From: Anaerosphaera aminiphila DSM 21120
GTDB taxonomy: Bacteria; Bacillota; Clostridia; Tissierellales; Peptoniphilaceae
Assembly (NCBI RefSeq): GCF_900129925.1
Contig: NZ_FQXI01000016.1
Coordinates: 1-38,207, forward strand
Length of the DNA stretch: 38,207 bases
Reading direction: 5' to 3'
Made by a program: the position numbers and the translations under genes. Below the pieces are notes generated by a model. That model made no database searches. It was not told where the DNA came from and saw only the letters and a program-made list of their open reading frames with translations. This document shows, piece by piece, positions 6,491-14,449 of this stretch (position 1 is the stretch's first letter; the number at the start of each line of letters is the position of its first letter).

Positions 6491-7786
6491 CTATTCTACA
6501 TTTTCAAGTTCTAAAACCTTTTTAATGCACTGGTCATTTTCATAGTTTACCTTACCTTCATTAAATATAATATTTTTAGCGGGATTTATTTCATAGTCAG
6601 GAGTTGTCTTATCCAGTTCATTAATACTTCCACTTTCAGTTATGCCCATTTCCTTTGGAAATCTTATTAAAAGTCCTGAGTTTGGAAGGTCAAAGATAAA
6701 TGGGTCAGTTCCAATGCCATCCCCTCCGGTCTTTTGTCCAATAAGTGTTGCACACTTTGTCTCCTTACAAAAAGAAGCTAATTTTTCTGCAGAGCTGTAA
6801 ACCACTTTGTCTACTAGTAGATAAATATTTCCCTTAAAGTTTATATTGTCTTTACTTAAATTTACAACAGAAGTCATATTGCCATAAAACTGAAAGTCCT
6901 TTAAATAATTTTTAGTATTGTCGGGAAAGTTAAAATTATTTAAATTTTCAACGGAACTCATAGAGCTGGTTATATTTTCAAAAAGTGGTCCACTTTTACA
7001 AAATGTATAAACTCTTGTCTCAGTTGGTTTTTTTAATATTTTAGGAAGTAAGTACTTACTCCAATATGAAGAGTCTCCTCCGTGATTTCCTCTTATGTCA
7101 ATAATAAGTACTTCATAGTTTTTAACATTTTCTAAGTAGGTGTCAATTGTATTTTTATCTTCTAAAAAGTTTTTATTTTGTCTATCTGCTGCAATAAACT
7201 CATTAATTGAAATATATCCCACTTTGCCTTTTAAAATATCTCCGACATGAGCATTTTTTTCTAAGCTTGTTGATGAATTTGAAGTTTTTTCCACGCTGTT
7301 TTTTAAACTTTCAGAAGTTATATTATATCTATTTCTGACACTTTCTCTTTCAAAGACAGTTGTCATTTTATAGCGCCAATCTTCTTTGGGAAAGTTGTAG
7401 TAACTTACATATGCCATAAGGACAAAATCTCTCTTTAAAATATTAGTGTGCCCATTGTGCAGTTCATTTAAAATACTAGTAAGTACATTTATAAATTCCA
7501 AGTCGTTTTTACAGTTTGCAACTTTATTTCTATACATGTCATAGTATTTTAGAAAGTCCAAACCATTTAAAGTTGTGTTGACATCAAAGTAGGGATAGTA
7601 CTGTTTTAAAGTTTTAAACATATAGTCAAAGTCTTCTATATATTCTTCTGAAGTTAAGATTTTAATTTCTGAATTTGATAGGGGAGGAAGATTTGGAATT
7701 TTATATGTATTTGCATTTTTATATATTATTAAAAACATAGATAGTACAATTAAAGAGAGTATGATAAATTTTTTCTTTTTACTCAT
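6491..7786 (-). CDS. S41 family (C-terminal processing type) serine peptidase, membrane-anchored
   Basis: This 431-residue protein has a short basic N-terminus followed by one hydrophobic segment (residues ~6-22), consistent with an uncleaved anchor and an outside-facing enzyme. The peptidase core starts near residue 190 (V-G-D-I-L-K-G-K-V-G-Y-I-S-I-N-E-F). It includes L-I-I-D-I-R-G-N-H-G-G-D and the nucleophile region V-Y-S-S-A-E-K-L-A, where the second Ser is the likely catalytic residue. The segment I-G-Q-K-T-G-G-D-G-I-G follows, as in the C-terminal processing and tricorn-like S41 enzymes. I see no clear PDZ domain, and the first ~170 residues are a helical region containing L-N-E-L-H-N-G-H-T. 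GAGGTG precedes the ATG. The substrate is unknown. Confidence 0.85.
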   Translation of the reverse strand: MSKKKKFIILSLIVLSMFLIIYKNANTYKIPNLPPLSNSEIKILTSEEYIEDFDYMFKTLKQYYPYFDVNTTLNGLDFLKYYDMYRNKVANCKNDLEFINVLTSILNELHNGHTNILKRDFVLMAYVSYYNFPKEDWRYKMTTVFERESVRNRYNITSESLKNSVEKTSNSSTSLEKNAHVGDILKGKVGYISINEFIAADRQNKNFLEDKNTIDTYLENVKNYEVLIIDIRGNHGGDSSYWSKYLLPKILKKPTETRVYTFCKSGPLFENITSSMSSVENLNNFNFPDNTKNYLKDFQFYGNMTSVVNLSKDNINFKGNIYLLVDKVVYSSAEKLASFCKETKCATLIGQKTGGDGIGTDPFIFDLPNSGLLIRFPKEMGITESGSINELDKTTPDYEINPAKNIIFNEGKVNYENDQCIKKVLELENVE

Positions 7787-7809
7787 AAAATCACCTCAGT
7801 AATTATATT

Positions 7810-7827
7810 ATAGCAAAGATATGCTAT
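7810..7827. promoter_or_regulatory. Small inverted repeat upstream of the S41 peptidase gene
   Basis: ATAGCA-AAGATA-TGCTAT lies about 25 bp upstream of the peptidase start, next to a TATAAT read on the minus strand. It could be an operator for the divergent promoters, but nothing else supports this. Confidence 0.25.
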
Positions 7828-7844
7828 TTTTATATGAATTCACA

Positions 7845-7873
7845 TTGACCCTTTACCATAAAAAAGCTATAAT
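7845..7873 (+). promoter_or_regulatory. Promoter of the molybdenum cofactor and hydroxylase maturation cluster
   Basis: TTGACC (7845-7850), a 17-bp spacer and TATAAT (7868-7873) lie about 85 bp upstream of xdhC. The untranslated leader shows no riboswitch that I recognise. Confidence 0.7.
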
Positions 7874-7958
7874 CAAATTATCAGCTAGTTTTATAAAGAT
7901 ATATTTAATGATATGACTTTTATTAAGAATATTTTAAATTTAACAGTAGGAGAAAGAT

Positions 7959-8915
7959 ATGGTAAATTTAATAAAGAGAGCTTTGGAGTTGTTTTCAAAA
8001 AACACTCCCTTTATAATAGCTACAATTGTAAAAAAAGAGGGTTCTTCTCCTAGAGAAGAAGGGGCAAGTATGTTAGTAACAAAAGATGGTCTTGACTTCG
8101 GAACTATTGGTGGGGGAGCAGAGGAATATAATGCAATTGAATATGCAAAAGAGCTAATAAAAAAAGAGAAAAGTGAAAACAAAAAATTTATACTTACAAA
8201 TAACCAAGCTGAAAGTATTGGAATGGTCTGTGGTGGAGTAAATGTAGTTCACTTTGAATATGTTTCTCCTGAAGATAATTTGGCGGAAAAATATTTTAAT
8301 AAGATTATAGATAACTATTCAACTGTGGAATTGGAACTGGTTTACTCTCTTAGTGAAGATATAGGTTTTTCTATTTTAGTAGATGGAGAACTTCAAAGTT
8401 TTACAAGAGGTGAACCTAAATTAAAAATTGAGCTATTTAAATTAAAAATTGTAAATGAACTAAGAGTATTTATATTTGGTGGTGGGCACGTTTCAAAAGC
8501 TCTAGTTCCAATATTAAACTACTTAAATTTAAAAACTATTGTTGTTGAAGATAGAGCAGAGTTTTTAAGAGAAGAAGACTTTCCAAATTCAAAGAAGGTT
8601 TTAGCAGATTATTCTAACTTAATGAATTTAAATATAGAAAGAGAAGACTATGTCTGTATACTTACCAGAGGACATAAGTCAGATGGCTTAGTATTAAGAC
8701 AAGTTTTAGAGAAAAGCCCTACATATGTGGGAGTAATAGGGAGCAGAAAAAAAGCGCAGTTGATGTTAGACAGTTTAAAGGGCACAGAATATGAGGATTT
8801 ACTTGAAGGAAGAGTTTATTCGCCTGTGGGGCTTGAAATAGGAGCGCAAACTCCAGAGGAAATTTCAATTAGTATTGCTGCTCAAATTGTAGAAAAATAT
8901 AGAGGTGAAAAATGA
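7959..8915 (+). CDS. xdhC: XdhC/CoxI family molybdenum hydroxylase maturation protein
   Basis: XdhC-family proteins bind molybdenum cofactor, help add the terminal sulfido or selenido ligand and insert the cofactor into xanthine dehydrogenase-like enzymes. This protein has 318 residues. The N-terminal XdhC/CoxI domain contains S-S-P-R-E-E-G-A-S-M, G-T-I-G-G-G-A-E-E and the cofactor-binding Cys in M-V-C-G-G-V-N (Cys91). The C-terminal Rossmann domain starts with V-F-I-F-G-G-G-H-V-S (about 170-179) and includes G-V-I-G-S-R-K-K. The family's closing motif S-P-V-G-L-E-I-G-A-Q-T-P-E-E-I-S is present. The ATG is preceded by AGTAGGAG. It is first in the cluster and overlaps the next gene by 4 bp (ATGA). 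Confidence 0.93.
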   Translation: MVNLIKRALELFSKNTPFIIATIVKKEGSSPREEGASMLVTKDGLDFGTIGGGAEEYNAIEYAKELIKKEKSENKKFILTNNQAESIGMVCGGVNVVHFEYVSPEDNLAEKYFNKIIDNYSTVELELVYSLSEDIGFSILVDGELQSFTRGEPKLKIELFKLKIVNELRVFIFGGGHVSKALVPILNYLNLKTIVVEDRAEFLREEDFPNSKKVLADYSNLMNLNIEREDYVCILTRGHKSDGLVLRQVLEKSPTYVGVIGSRKKAQLMLDSLKGTEYEDLLEGRVYSPVGLEIGAQTPEEISISIAAQIVEKYRGEK

Positions 8916-9883
8916 AGACAGTAAAGACAGAAGATGCTGTAGGTCACGTATTGTGTCACGATTTAACTCAGATAATAAAGGGAGTTTCAAAGGGACCCAG
9001 ATTTAAAAAGGGTCATATTGTTCAACCTGAGGACATAGAAGTACTATTATCTATGGGAAAGGAAAATTTATTTATATATGAATACAACGAAAATACTTAC
9101 CATGAAAATGAAGCTGCCGAGCACTTGGCAAATATCTGTAGTGGAGAAAATATAAATAAGTCAGGTCTTGCAGAGGGAAAAATTAATCTTACAGCTGCTT
9201 GTGACGGACTGTTAAAAATTGACATAGAACTACTTAACTTAATTAATGACATAGAAAGTATAATGATTGCAACTAAGTATAACAATACGCCTGTAAAAAG
9301 GGGAGAACCTGTTGGAGGAACTAGAATTATTCCACTGGTAATAGAAAAATCAGTAATAGAAAAATGTGAAGAAATTGCAGGAGATAAAAAGATCATCAAT
9401 ATTGTTCCCTATAAACCACTAAAAGTGGGCATTGTAACCACAGGCAATGAAATATACTATGGAAAGATAAAAGATACATTTACTGACGTAATAAGAGAAA
9501 AAATGGAAAAATTTAACTTTGAAGAAGTTGGACATAGGTATTCTACAGATGATATGGGGTCTATATCTAAAAATATAATGGAATTAATAGGCGAGGGAGC
9601 AGAATTTATAATGTGTACGGGGGGAATGAGTGTAGATCCCGATGACAATACTCCGGGGGCAATAGGTGAAGTTTCAAATAAAGTGGTGTCCTATGGAGCG
9701 CCCGTACTTCCAGGGGCAATGTTTATGCTTGCCTATAGAGATAATGTTCCAATAGTTGGACTTCCGGGATGCGTAATGTATAGCGGAAAGACAGTATTTG
9801 ATTTAATACTTCCAAGACTTGCAGCAGGAGAGGAAGTAGTAAAGAGAGATATTGTATCTCTTGGAAATGGAGGTTTTCTATAG
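8912..9883 (+). CDS. MoeA-like molybdopterin-binding protein
   Basis: This 323-residue protein carries a MoCF-biosynthesis (molybdopterin-binding) domain at about 170-300. The signs are V-G-I-V-T-T-G-N-E, M-C-T-G-G-M-S-V-D-P-D-D and G-L-P-G-C-V-M-Y. The N-terminal part (A-V-G-H-V-L-C-H-D-L and G-R-x-K-K-G-H-I-like stretches) resembles MoeA domains I and II. It is about 80 residues shorter than standard MoeA and lacks the C-terminal domain IV. Such short forms occur beside XdhC and YqeB in selenium-dependent hydroxylase clusters. A role in inserting molybdate into the adenylated pterin, or in carrying the cofactor to XdhC, is inferred. It overlaps xdhC by 4 bp and moaC by 1 bp. Confidence 0.88.
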   Translation: MKTVKTEDAVGHVLCHDLTQIIKGVSKGPRFKKGHIVQPEDIEVLLSMGKENLFIYEYNENTYHENEAAEHLANICSGENINKSGLAEGKINLTAACDGLLKIDIELLNLINDIESIMIATKYNNTPVKRGEPVGGTRIIPLVIEKSVIEKCEEIAGDKKIINIVPYKPLKVGIVTTGNEIYYGKIKDTFTDVIREKMEKFNFEEVGHRYSTDDMGSISKNIMELIGEGAEFIMCTGGMSVDPDDNTPGAIGEVSNKVVSYGAPVLPGAMFMLAYRDNVPIVGLPGCVMYSGKTVFDLILPRLAAGEEVVKRDIVSLGNGGFL

Positions 9884-10359
9884 TGAGTGACCTGACGCAT
9901 TTTGATAGTGATGGCAATGCAGTAATGGTAGATGTTTCAAAAAAAGACATTACCAGCAGAAGAGCCATTGCAAGTGGAAAAATTTATCTTTCAAGCGAGG
10001 CCTATAAAAGTGTAGTAAATAGAGAAATAAAAAAGGGAGATGTGCTAACTGTTGCACAAGTCGGGGGAATAATGGGAGCTAAGAAGACAAGTGAATTAAT
10101 TCCAATGGCTCATCCAATATTTATTGAAAATTTAAATATAAAGTTTAATTTAAATGATGAAGAACACTCTATTGAAGCAGTTTGTGAAGCCGGAATTACA
10201 TCTAAGACAGGCATAGAAATGGAAGCTATGACAGGAGTCAGTGTATGTCTACTTACTATATATGACATGGTAAAGGCAATTGACAGAGCTATGGTAATTT
10301 CTGATATAAAGCTCTTATATAAATCAGGCGGTAAAAGTGGAGAATATACTGCAGATTAA
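9883..10359 (+). CDS. moaC: Cyclic pyranopterin monophosphate synthase accessory protein MoaC
   Basis: MoaC converts the MoaA product 3',8-cyclo-GTP into cyclic pyranopterin monophosphate, the second half of the first step of molybdenum cofactor synthesis. The protein has 158 residues, the usual size. Signature segments are G-A-K-K-T-S-E-L-I-P-M-A-H-P (active-site Lys and His), K-T-G-I-E-M-E-A-M-T-G-V-S and L-L-T-I-Y-D-M-V-K-A (catalytic Asp and Lys). The ending K-S-G-G-K-S-G-E is also typical. Translation starts at GTG 9883, which shares its first base with the stop of the MoeA-like gene, and GGAGG lies ten bases upstream. This gene ends the first part of the cluster. Confidence 0.96.
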   Translation: MSDLTHFDSDGNAVMVDVSKKDITSRRAIASGKIYLSSEAYKSVVNREIKKGDVLTVAQVGGIMGAKKTSELIPMAHPIFIENLNIKFNLNDEEHSIEAVCEAGITSKTGIEMEAMTGVSVCLLTIYDMVKAIDRAMVISDIKLLYKSGGKSGEYTAD

Positions 10360-10406
10360 AATTACTTAAAAAGAGAAGTAATAAAATATAGGTGCTTAAA
10401 ATATAC

Positions 10407-10700
10407 CTACCTTCTATTTTTATCTTTTCGATTTGCTCTTTTTCTAGCAGGCATTTTTTTCTTTTTCATTCTTAAAAGCCTTTTTTCATCTTCCAGTTTT
10501 TTCTTTCTTCTAAACTCTTTAAAGGCAAGTACTTTATTAAGACCGATTACAGCTAAAACAGAAAAAAACACATATACTGCCCCAAAAAGAAAGTAGTCAC
10601 TGTTTTTACTAGGACCTTCAGGCATAACGACTAAAGAAAATATAATAGTTAGGGGCACAGATGTAATTAAAAAAAGTCCACCACCTTTTTGATATGACAT
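10407..10700 (-). CDS. Small two-helix membrane protein of unknown function
   Basis: The 97-residue product has two hydrophobic segments (about residues 9-25 and 37-54) joined by a short loop. A very basic tail of about 40 residues follows, rich in Lys and Arg (R-R-K-K-K-L, M-K-K-K-K-M-P-A-R-K-R). The tail is probably cytoplasmic and could touch nucleic acid or lipid head groups, but I do not recognise a family. The ATG at 10700 has AGAAAGGA at good spacing. An in-frame ATG three codons upstream sits directly on that site, so it is less likely. The gene opposes the molybdenum genes and lies between moaC and moaA, so it breaks the cluster into two transcripts. Confidence 0.7.
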   Translation of the reverse strand: MSYQKGGGLFLITSVPLTIIFSLVVMPEGPSKNSDYFLFGAVYVFFSVLAVIGLNKVLAFKEFRRKKKLEDEKRLLRMKKKKMPARKRANRKDKNRR

Positions 10701-10901
10701 AGTATTCATTCCTTTCTAAAAATATATGCATTTATAATTGTAACAAAGAATACTGGAATTTAAAATAAATATTGTAGAAAATAAAATAAGATGAAAATAG
10801 AAAGAGCATTTAAGTTTTAAAGTGTATTAATTTAAATATAAAGTTTAAGAATTGTTCCACTTGGGGAAAGTGGAGAATTAACTATAAAGTGATGTGATTA
10901 A
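10701..10901. other. Intergenic region before moaA with a small hairpin
   Basis: No gene is seen. A CCACTT-GGGGA-AAGTGG hairpin lies at 10857-10873, about 30 bp before the moaA start, in front of a weak GTGATGTG ribosome site. It could affect moaA translation. It does not match what I know of the molybdenum cofactor riboswitch, which is much larger. Confidence 0.35.
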
Positions 10902-11870
10902 ATGATTGATTTATACAGTAGAAAAATTGACTATATTAGAGTTTCTCTAACAGATAGGTGCAATATGAGGTGTGTGTACTGCATGCCTGAATATGGCATT
11001 GAAAAAATGTGTCACAGTGATGTTTTAAGCTATGAAGATATGTACAAGCTTTTAAAAACTCTTAATAGAGCCGGAATTAAAAAAGTGAAAATTACCGGTG
11101 GCGAGCCCTTTGTAAGAAGAGATGCCATTAAATTTATAGAGAAACTAAAATCAGACAGTTCCTTTGAAAAAGTTACAGTTACTACTAATGGAATGCTACT
11201 GGATAAGTATGTAGATGAGTTAATTAAAATGAAAATTGACGGAATAAATATTTCTCTGGACAGTTTAAAAGAAGATAGGTATAAAAAATTAACCAGAGGA
11301 GCAGATTTAAAAGTTGTCCTTAAAAATATAAAATATATTTTGGAAAGTGGATATGGTAACTTAAAAATTAACACAGTTTTAATGGATGGAATAAACAGTG
11401 ATGAAATTTTGGACTTTGCAACACTTGTAAGAGGAAATAAAATTTCCCTTAGATTTATTGAATTAATGCCAATAGGTGAGGCAAGGGACTTCATACCTGT
11501 AAGTAGAGAGCAAGTACTAAAAACTTTAATTTCAGAATTTGGAGAGTTAAAACCTATTAATAAAAATCTTGGCAATGGACCAGCAGAATATATTACATTT
11601 AAAAACTTCAAGGGAAATATTGGATTTATAGATGCAGTTAATCACAAATTTTGTAGAGATTGCAATAGAATTAGAATGGACTCAAGGGGCAACATTAAAT
11701 TTTGTCTACAGTATGATATAGGCATTGGAACAGAAGATTATTTAAGTGGAAAAATTAGTGAAGATGAATTTTTGAAAAAATTAAATATGAGGATTTGCGA
11801 TAAACCACTGGAAAATAATTTTTCAAGTGAAAGTGTTGGAAAATTTACAATGAATCAAATTGGAGGATAA
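10902..11870 (+). CDS. moaA: GTP 3',8-cyclase MoaA (radical SAM)
   Basis: MoaA opens molybdenum cofactor synthesis by converting GTP to 3',8-cyclo-GTP using S-adenosylmethionine and two iron-sulfur clusters. The protein has 322 residues. The radical SAM cluster motif C-N-M-R-C-V-Y-C uses Cys20, Cys24 and Cys27. The S-adenosylmethionine-binding motif T-G-G-E-P-F is near residue 65. The C-terminal substrate-binding cluster is seen as F-C-R-D-C-N-R-I-R followed by a third Cys in I-K-F-C-L. The protein ends in Gly-Gly, the C-terminal pair needed for MoaA activity. It is first in a tightly packed run extending to yqeB. Confidence 0.97.
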   Translation: MIDLYSRKIDYIRVSLTDRCNMRCVYCMPEYGIEKMCHSDVLSYEDMYKLLKTLNRAGIKKVKITGGEPFVRRDAIKFIEKLKSDSSFEKVTVTTNGMLLDKYVDELIKMKIDGINISLDSLKEDRYKKLTRGADLKVVLKNIKYILESGYGNLKINTVLMDGINSDEILDFATLVRGNKISLRFIELMPIGEARDFIPVSREQVLKTLISEFGELKPINKNLGNGPAEYITFKNFKGNIGFIDAVNHKFCRDCNRIRMDSRGNIKFCLQYDIGIGTEDYLSGKISEDEFLKKLNMRICDKPLENNFSSESVGKFTMNQIGG

Positions 11871-11871
11871 A

Positions 11872-12309
11872 TTGGGAAAGTTAATATCAATTAATATTAG
11901 TGAAAAGAGAAAAACTGTAAAAAATAGTATAAATAATGGTACTTTAGTAGAAAATTTTGGAATAGAAAATGACGCACATGGTGGCAACTGGCACAGACAA
12001 GTGAGTTTGCTATCTTATGAGAGCTTTATAAAATTTAAAGAAGAAGTAAAAATAAAAATGGAACCCGGAATATTTGGCGAAAATCTCTTAGTGGAGGGTT
12101 TGGATTTAGAAAACGTAAAAATAGGAGATAAGCTTTATATAAATGATGGTGTTTTAGAAGTTACTCAAATTGGAAAGCTGTGCCATAAGGGCTGTGAAAT
12201 AAGAGATATAGTGGGAAGATGTATAATGCCCGAAGAAGGTATATTTGCAAGAGTTTTAAAGGGCTCAAGTATTAAATGTGGAGATGAAATATGTTTAGAG
12301 CATATATAG
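11872..12309 (+). CDS. MOSC domain protein
   Basis: MOSC domains bind molybdenum cofactor or handle sulfur in its maturation. This compact 145-residue protein is essentially one such domain. Motifs include the early G-I-E-N-D-A-H-G-G-N-W-H-R-Q-V-S-L-L, then E-P-G-I-F-G-E-N-L-L-V-E-G and the conserved Cys region K-L-C-H-K-G-C-E-I. I-M-P-E-E-G-I-F-A-R-V precedes a final small beta strand (I-K-C-G-D). I chose TTG 11872 because GGAGG lies five bases before it. A TTG at 11860 overlaps that ribosome site. The gene starts one base after the moaA stop and overlaps the next gene by 19 bp. Confidence 0.9.
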   Translation: MGKLISINISEKRKTVKNSINNGTLVENFGIENDAHGGNWHRQVSLLSYESFIKFKEEVKIKMEPGIFGENLLVEGLDLENVKIGDKLYINDGVLEVTQIGKLCHKGCEIRDIVGRCIMPEEGIFARVLKGSSIKCGDEICLEHI

Positions 12310-12794
12310 TAACAGTAAGTGATAGTTCATATTTTGAAAATAAAAAGGACTTAAGTGGACCGACATTGGTAAATATTCTAACAGAAAAGGGATATGAAGT
12401 AGTGGGAAGAGAAATACTTCCAGATGACAGAGAAAAAATTTCCTCTGTACTTGAAATGTTATGTGATGAAGATAAGGCAGATTTAATTCTTACAACTGGG
12501 GGAACAGGATTTGCAAAAAGAGACGTAACTCCTGAAGCCACATTGGATGTAATAGAAAAATCAGTTCCGGGTTTTGGAGAGATAATGAGAAGTAAGAGTT
12601 TTGAAATTACAAAAAATGCAATATTGTCTAGAGAAACAGCGGGAATTAGAAGAGATACTTTAATAATAAACTTACCGGGAAGTCCAAAAGCAGCAAGTGA
12701 AAATTTGAACTTTATAATTGACTCTGTAGAACATGGACTGTCAATATTAAGAGGTGAAAAAACTGACTGTGGAAATATGGGTGATAAGAGATGA
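12291..12794 (+). CDS. Molybdenum cofactor biosynthesis protein MoaB/MogA type
   Basis: MoaB/MogA proteins adenylate molybdopterin before metal insertion. The 167-residue product is a single MoCF-biosynthesis domain. It has V-S-D-S-S-Y-F near the start, L-P-D-D-R-E-K-I, L-T-T-G-G-T-G-F-A-K-R-D-V-T-P-E-A and the P-loop-like ending I-N-L-P-G-S-P-K-A-A-S-E-N. These are the canonical T-T-G-G-T-G and L-P-G-x-P-K motifs. The ATG at 12291 lies inside the end of the MOSC gene with GGAGATG just upstream, and the 3' end overlaps the next gene by 4 bp. With the MoeA-like protein it would cover molybdate insertion. Confidence 0.95.
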   Translation: MFRAYIVTVSDSSYFENKKDLSGPTLVNILTEKGYEVVGREILPDDREKISSVLEMLCDEDKADLILTTGGTGFAKRDVTPEATLDVIEKSVPGFGEIMRSKSFEITKNAILSRETAGIRRDTLIINLPGSPKAASENLNFIIDSVEHGLSILRGEKTDCGNMGDKR

Positions 12795-13633
12795 GCACTT
12801 GCGCATTTATAAATTCCAGAGCTTTTCTAAAAGATGACGTTGAAGATATAGACAGTAAAATAAATTATTTAAAGAAAACTATATTTTCACTAAAGGACTT
12901 AGAAGTAGAAGATATATATGTACTACTTGGAGAATACAGTAGTAAAATTTCAAGGGAACTTGTAAAAAGTGACACTGTAATTATTTTAGATGAAAAATAT
13001 GAAGAACACAGTTTATTTGAAAGTGAATTGTCTGGTATAAGTAAAAGTTGCAATCACTATGAAAAAGTTCTATATATGTCCTTAGATTTAAAGGATATAA
13101 GTAAAAGTGTTATAGAAAAATTGTTGGAGTTTAATGAGTTTACAGTGGCAAACTTTGAAAACAGAGAAGTGCACTTAGCCTTAATTTTAACTGAAGATTT
13201 AAAAAAAGTTACTGGAAGTGGAAAATCTTTAATTGAAGAGCTAAAGGATATAAATTCAAATTGGAGTTCTGTAAATTTATGTAGAGAGCTGGAGGTGGAG
13301 GAAGAACTTAGGTGTCAAATAAAAGTTACAATTTTTAAAGATGACAAGTTTTTTGGACCGGGAGTATCTCGTCTTATAAAATTAGTAGATGAAATGGGTT
13401 CAGTAAAGTACGCAGCTAATGCCATGAATATATCCTATTCTAAAGCTTGGAAGATGATAGACAAAATGGAAAGTGAACTTGGATTTTTAGTTGTAGATAG
13501 AAAACCCGGTGGCAGTGGCGGAGGAGAAAGCGTAATTACAAATGAGGGAAGACAATTTTTAAATAATTATGAACTTATTGTAAAAAAGAGTAAAAAATAT
13601 ACTATGGAACTATTTAATGATATTTTTAAATAA
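12791..13633 (+). CDS. Fusion of degenerate MobA-like nucleotidyltransferase domain and ModE-like DNA-binding domain
   Basis: The 280-residue protein has two parts. Residues ~190-270 are a LysR/ModE-type winged helix-turn-helix: G-P-G-V-S-R-L-I-K-L-V-D-E-M-G-S-V, A-A-N-A-M-N-I-S-Y-S-K-A-W and G-G-S-G-G-G-E-S-V-I-T. This is the hallmark of ModE N-domains that control molybdate transport genes. Residues ~1-170 have the hydrophobic rhythm of a MobA-type nucleotidyltransferase (A-F-I-N-S-R-A near the start; V-L-Y-M-S-L-D-L-K-D-I-S-K-S near 95-110). However, the G-G-x-S-x-R-M-G-x-x-K nucleotide loop is gone. I infer a regulator of the mod genes that begin 30 bp downstream, with the dead enzyme domain possibly sensing a pterin or nucleotide. 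No MOP/TOBE molybdate-binding domain is seen. Confidence 0.8.
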   Translation: MSTCAFINSRAFLKDDVEDIDSKINYLKKTIFSLKDLEVEDIYVLLGEYSSKISRELVKSDTVIILDEKYEEHSLFESELSGISKSCNHYEKVLYMSLDLKDISKSVIEKLLEFNEFTVANFENREVHLALILTEDLKKVTGSGKSLIEELKDINSNWSSVNLCRELEVEEELRCQIKVTIFKDDKFFGPGVSRLIKLVDEMGSVKYAANAMNISYSKAWKMIDKMESELGFLVVDRKPGGSGGGESVITNEGRQFLNNYELIVKKSKKYTMELFNDIFK

Positions 13634-13663
13634 GTTGAAAATGAAATTGACAAGGAGGGACAA

Positions 13664-14449
13664 ATGAAAAGGATAGGATTAACTTTATTGGTGTTTATAT
13701 TGTCATTGGGTCTACTAGTAGGCTGCAAGAGCAAGCCAAGTGAAGAGGCAAAAAGAGAACCAATATACATATCGGCAGCAGCGTCTCTAACAGATGCCGT
13801 TAATGAAATAAAGGCTATGGCAGAAGAAGAGTTGGGCTGCGAAATAATAGCTAATTATGGAAGTTCAGGAGCTCTACAAACACAGATTGAAGAAGGTGCA
13901 CCGGTGGATATTTTTATATCAGCAGGCGAAAAGCAAGTTAGTGCACTTGAAGAAAAGGACTTAATTGACACAAACTCTAAAGTAAATTTACTGGAAAATG
14001 AAGTAGTTTTAATTACTCCTAAAGATTCAAAATTAAAAATAGAAAAGTTTGAAGATATATTAAAATATGACGTTAAAAAAATTGCCATTTCAGATCCCAC
14101 TTCTGTTCCCGTAGGTCAGTACTCTGAAGAAATATTTACAAATTTAAATATGTGGGATGAAGTAAGAGAAAAAATGGTTCAATCTCAAGATGTAAGACAG
14201 AGCTTAGACTGGGTAGTGTCTGGAAATGTAGACTGTGGAACAGTTTATAAAACTGATGCCCTGTTAGAAGAGGGAAATGTAAATATAGTTGCAACAGCAC
14301 CTGAGGGCAGCCATAGTCCGGTTGTATATCCAATGGCTATTATAGGTGAAAGTGGAAAAAAAGCTGAAGTTGAAGATTTTTATAATTTTTTGAAATCAGA
14401 TGCGGCTAAAGAAGTTTTTGAAAAATATGGATTTGTGGTGAATAGTTAA
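13664..14449 (+). CDS. modA: Molybdate ABC transporter substrate-binding lipoprotein ModA
   Basis: This is the extracellular molybdate/tungstate receptor. The 261-residue protein has a lipoprotein signal peptide ending L-L-V-G-C (Cys21). Ligand-binding segments of the ModA family follow: S-A-A-A-S-L-T-D-A, Y-G-S-S-G-A-L-Q-T-Q-I and G-A-P-V-D-I-F-I-S-A. The later motifs I-S-D-P-T-S-V-P-V-G-Q-Y and V-V-S-G-N-V-D-C-G-T-V-Y are also present. An AAGGAGGGAC site precedes the ATG. The stop overlaps the modB start by 1 bp. Control by the upstream fusion regulator is likely. Confidence 0.96.
   Translation: MKRIGLTLLVFILSLGLLVGCKSKPSEEAKREPIYISAAASLTDAVNEIKAMAEEELGCEIIANYGSSGALQTQIEEGAPVDIFISAGEKQVSALEEKDLIDTNSKVNLLENEVVLITPKDSKLKIEKFEDILKYDVKKIAISDPTSVPVGQYSEEIFTNLNMWDEVREKMVQSQDVRQSLDWVVSGNVDCGTVYKTDALLEEGNVNIVATAPEGSHSPVVYPMAIIGESGKKAEVEDFYNFLKSDAAKEVFEKYGFVVNS

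Noticed and set aside
10740-10901. A molybdenum cofactor riboswitch before moaA
   Set aside because: Only one small 6-bp hairpin is visible; the multi-stem aptamer expected for this riboswitch is not seen.
11030-11611. A 193-codon minus strand frame inside moaA
   Set aside because: It is a shadow of the radical SAM gene, without a start context or recognisable motif.
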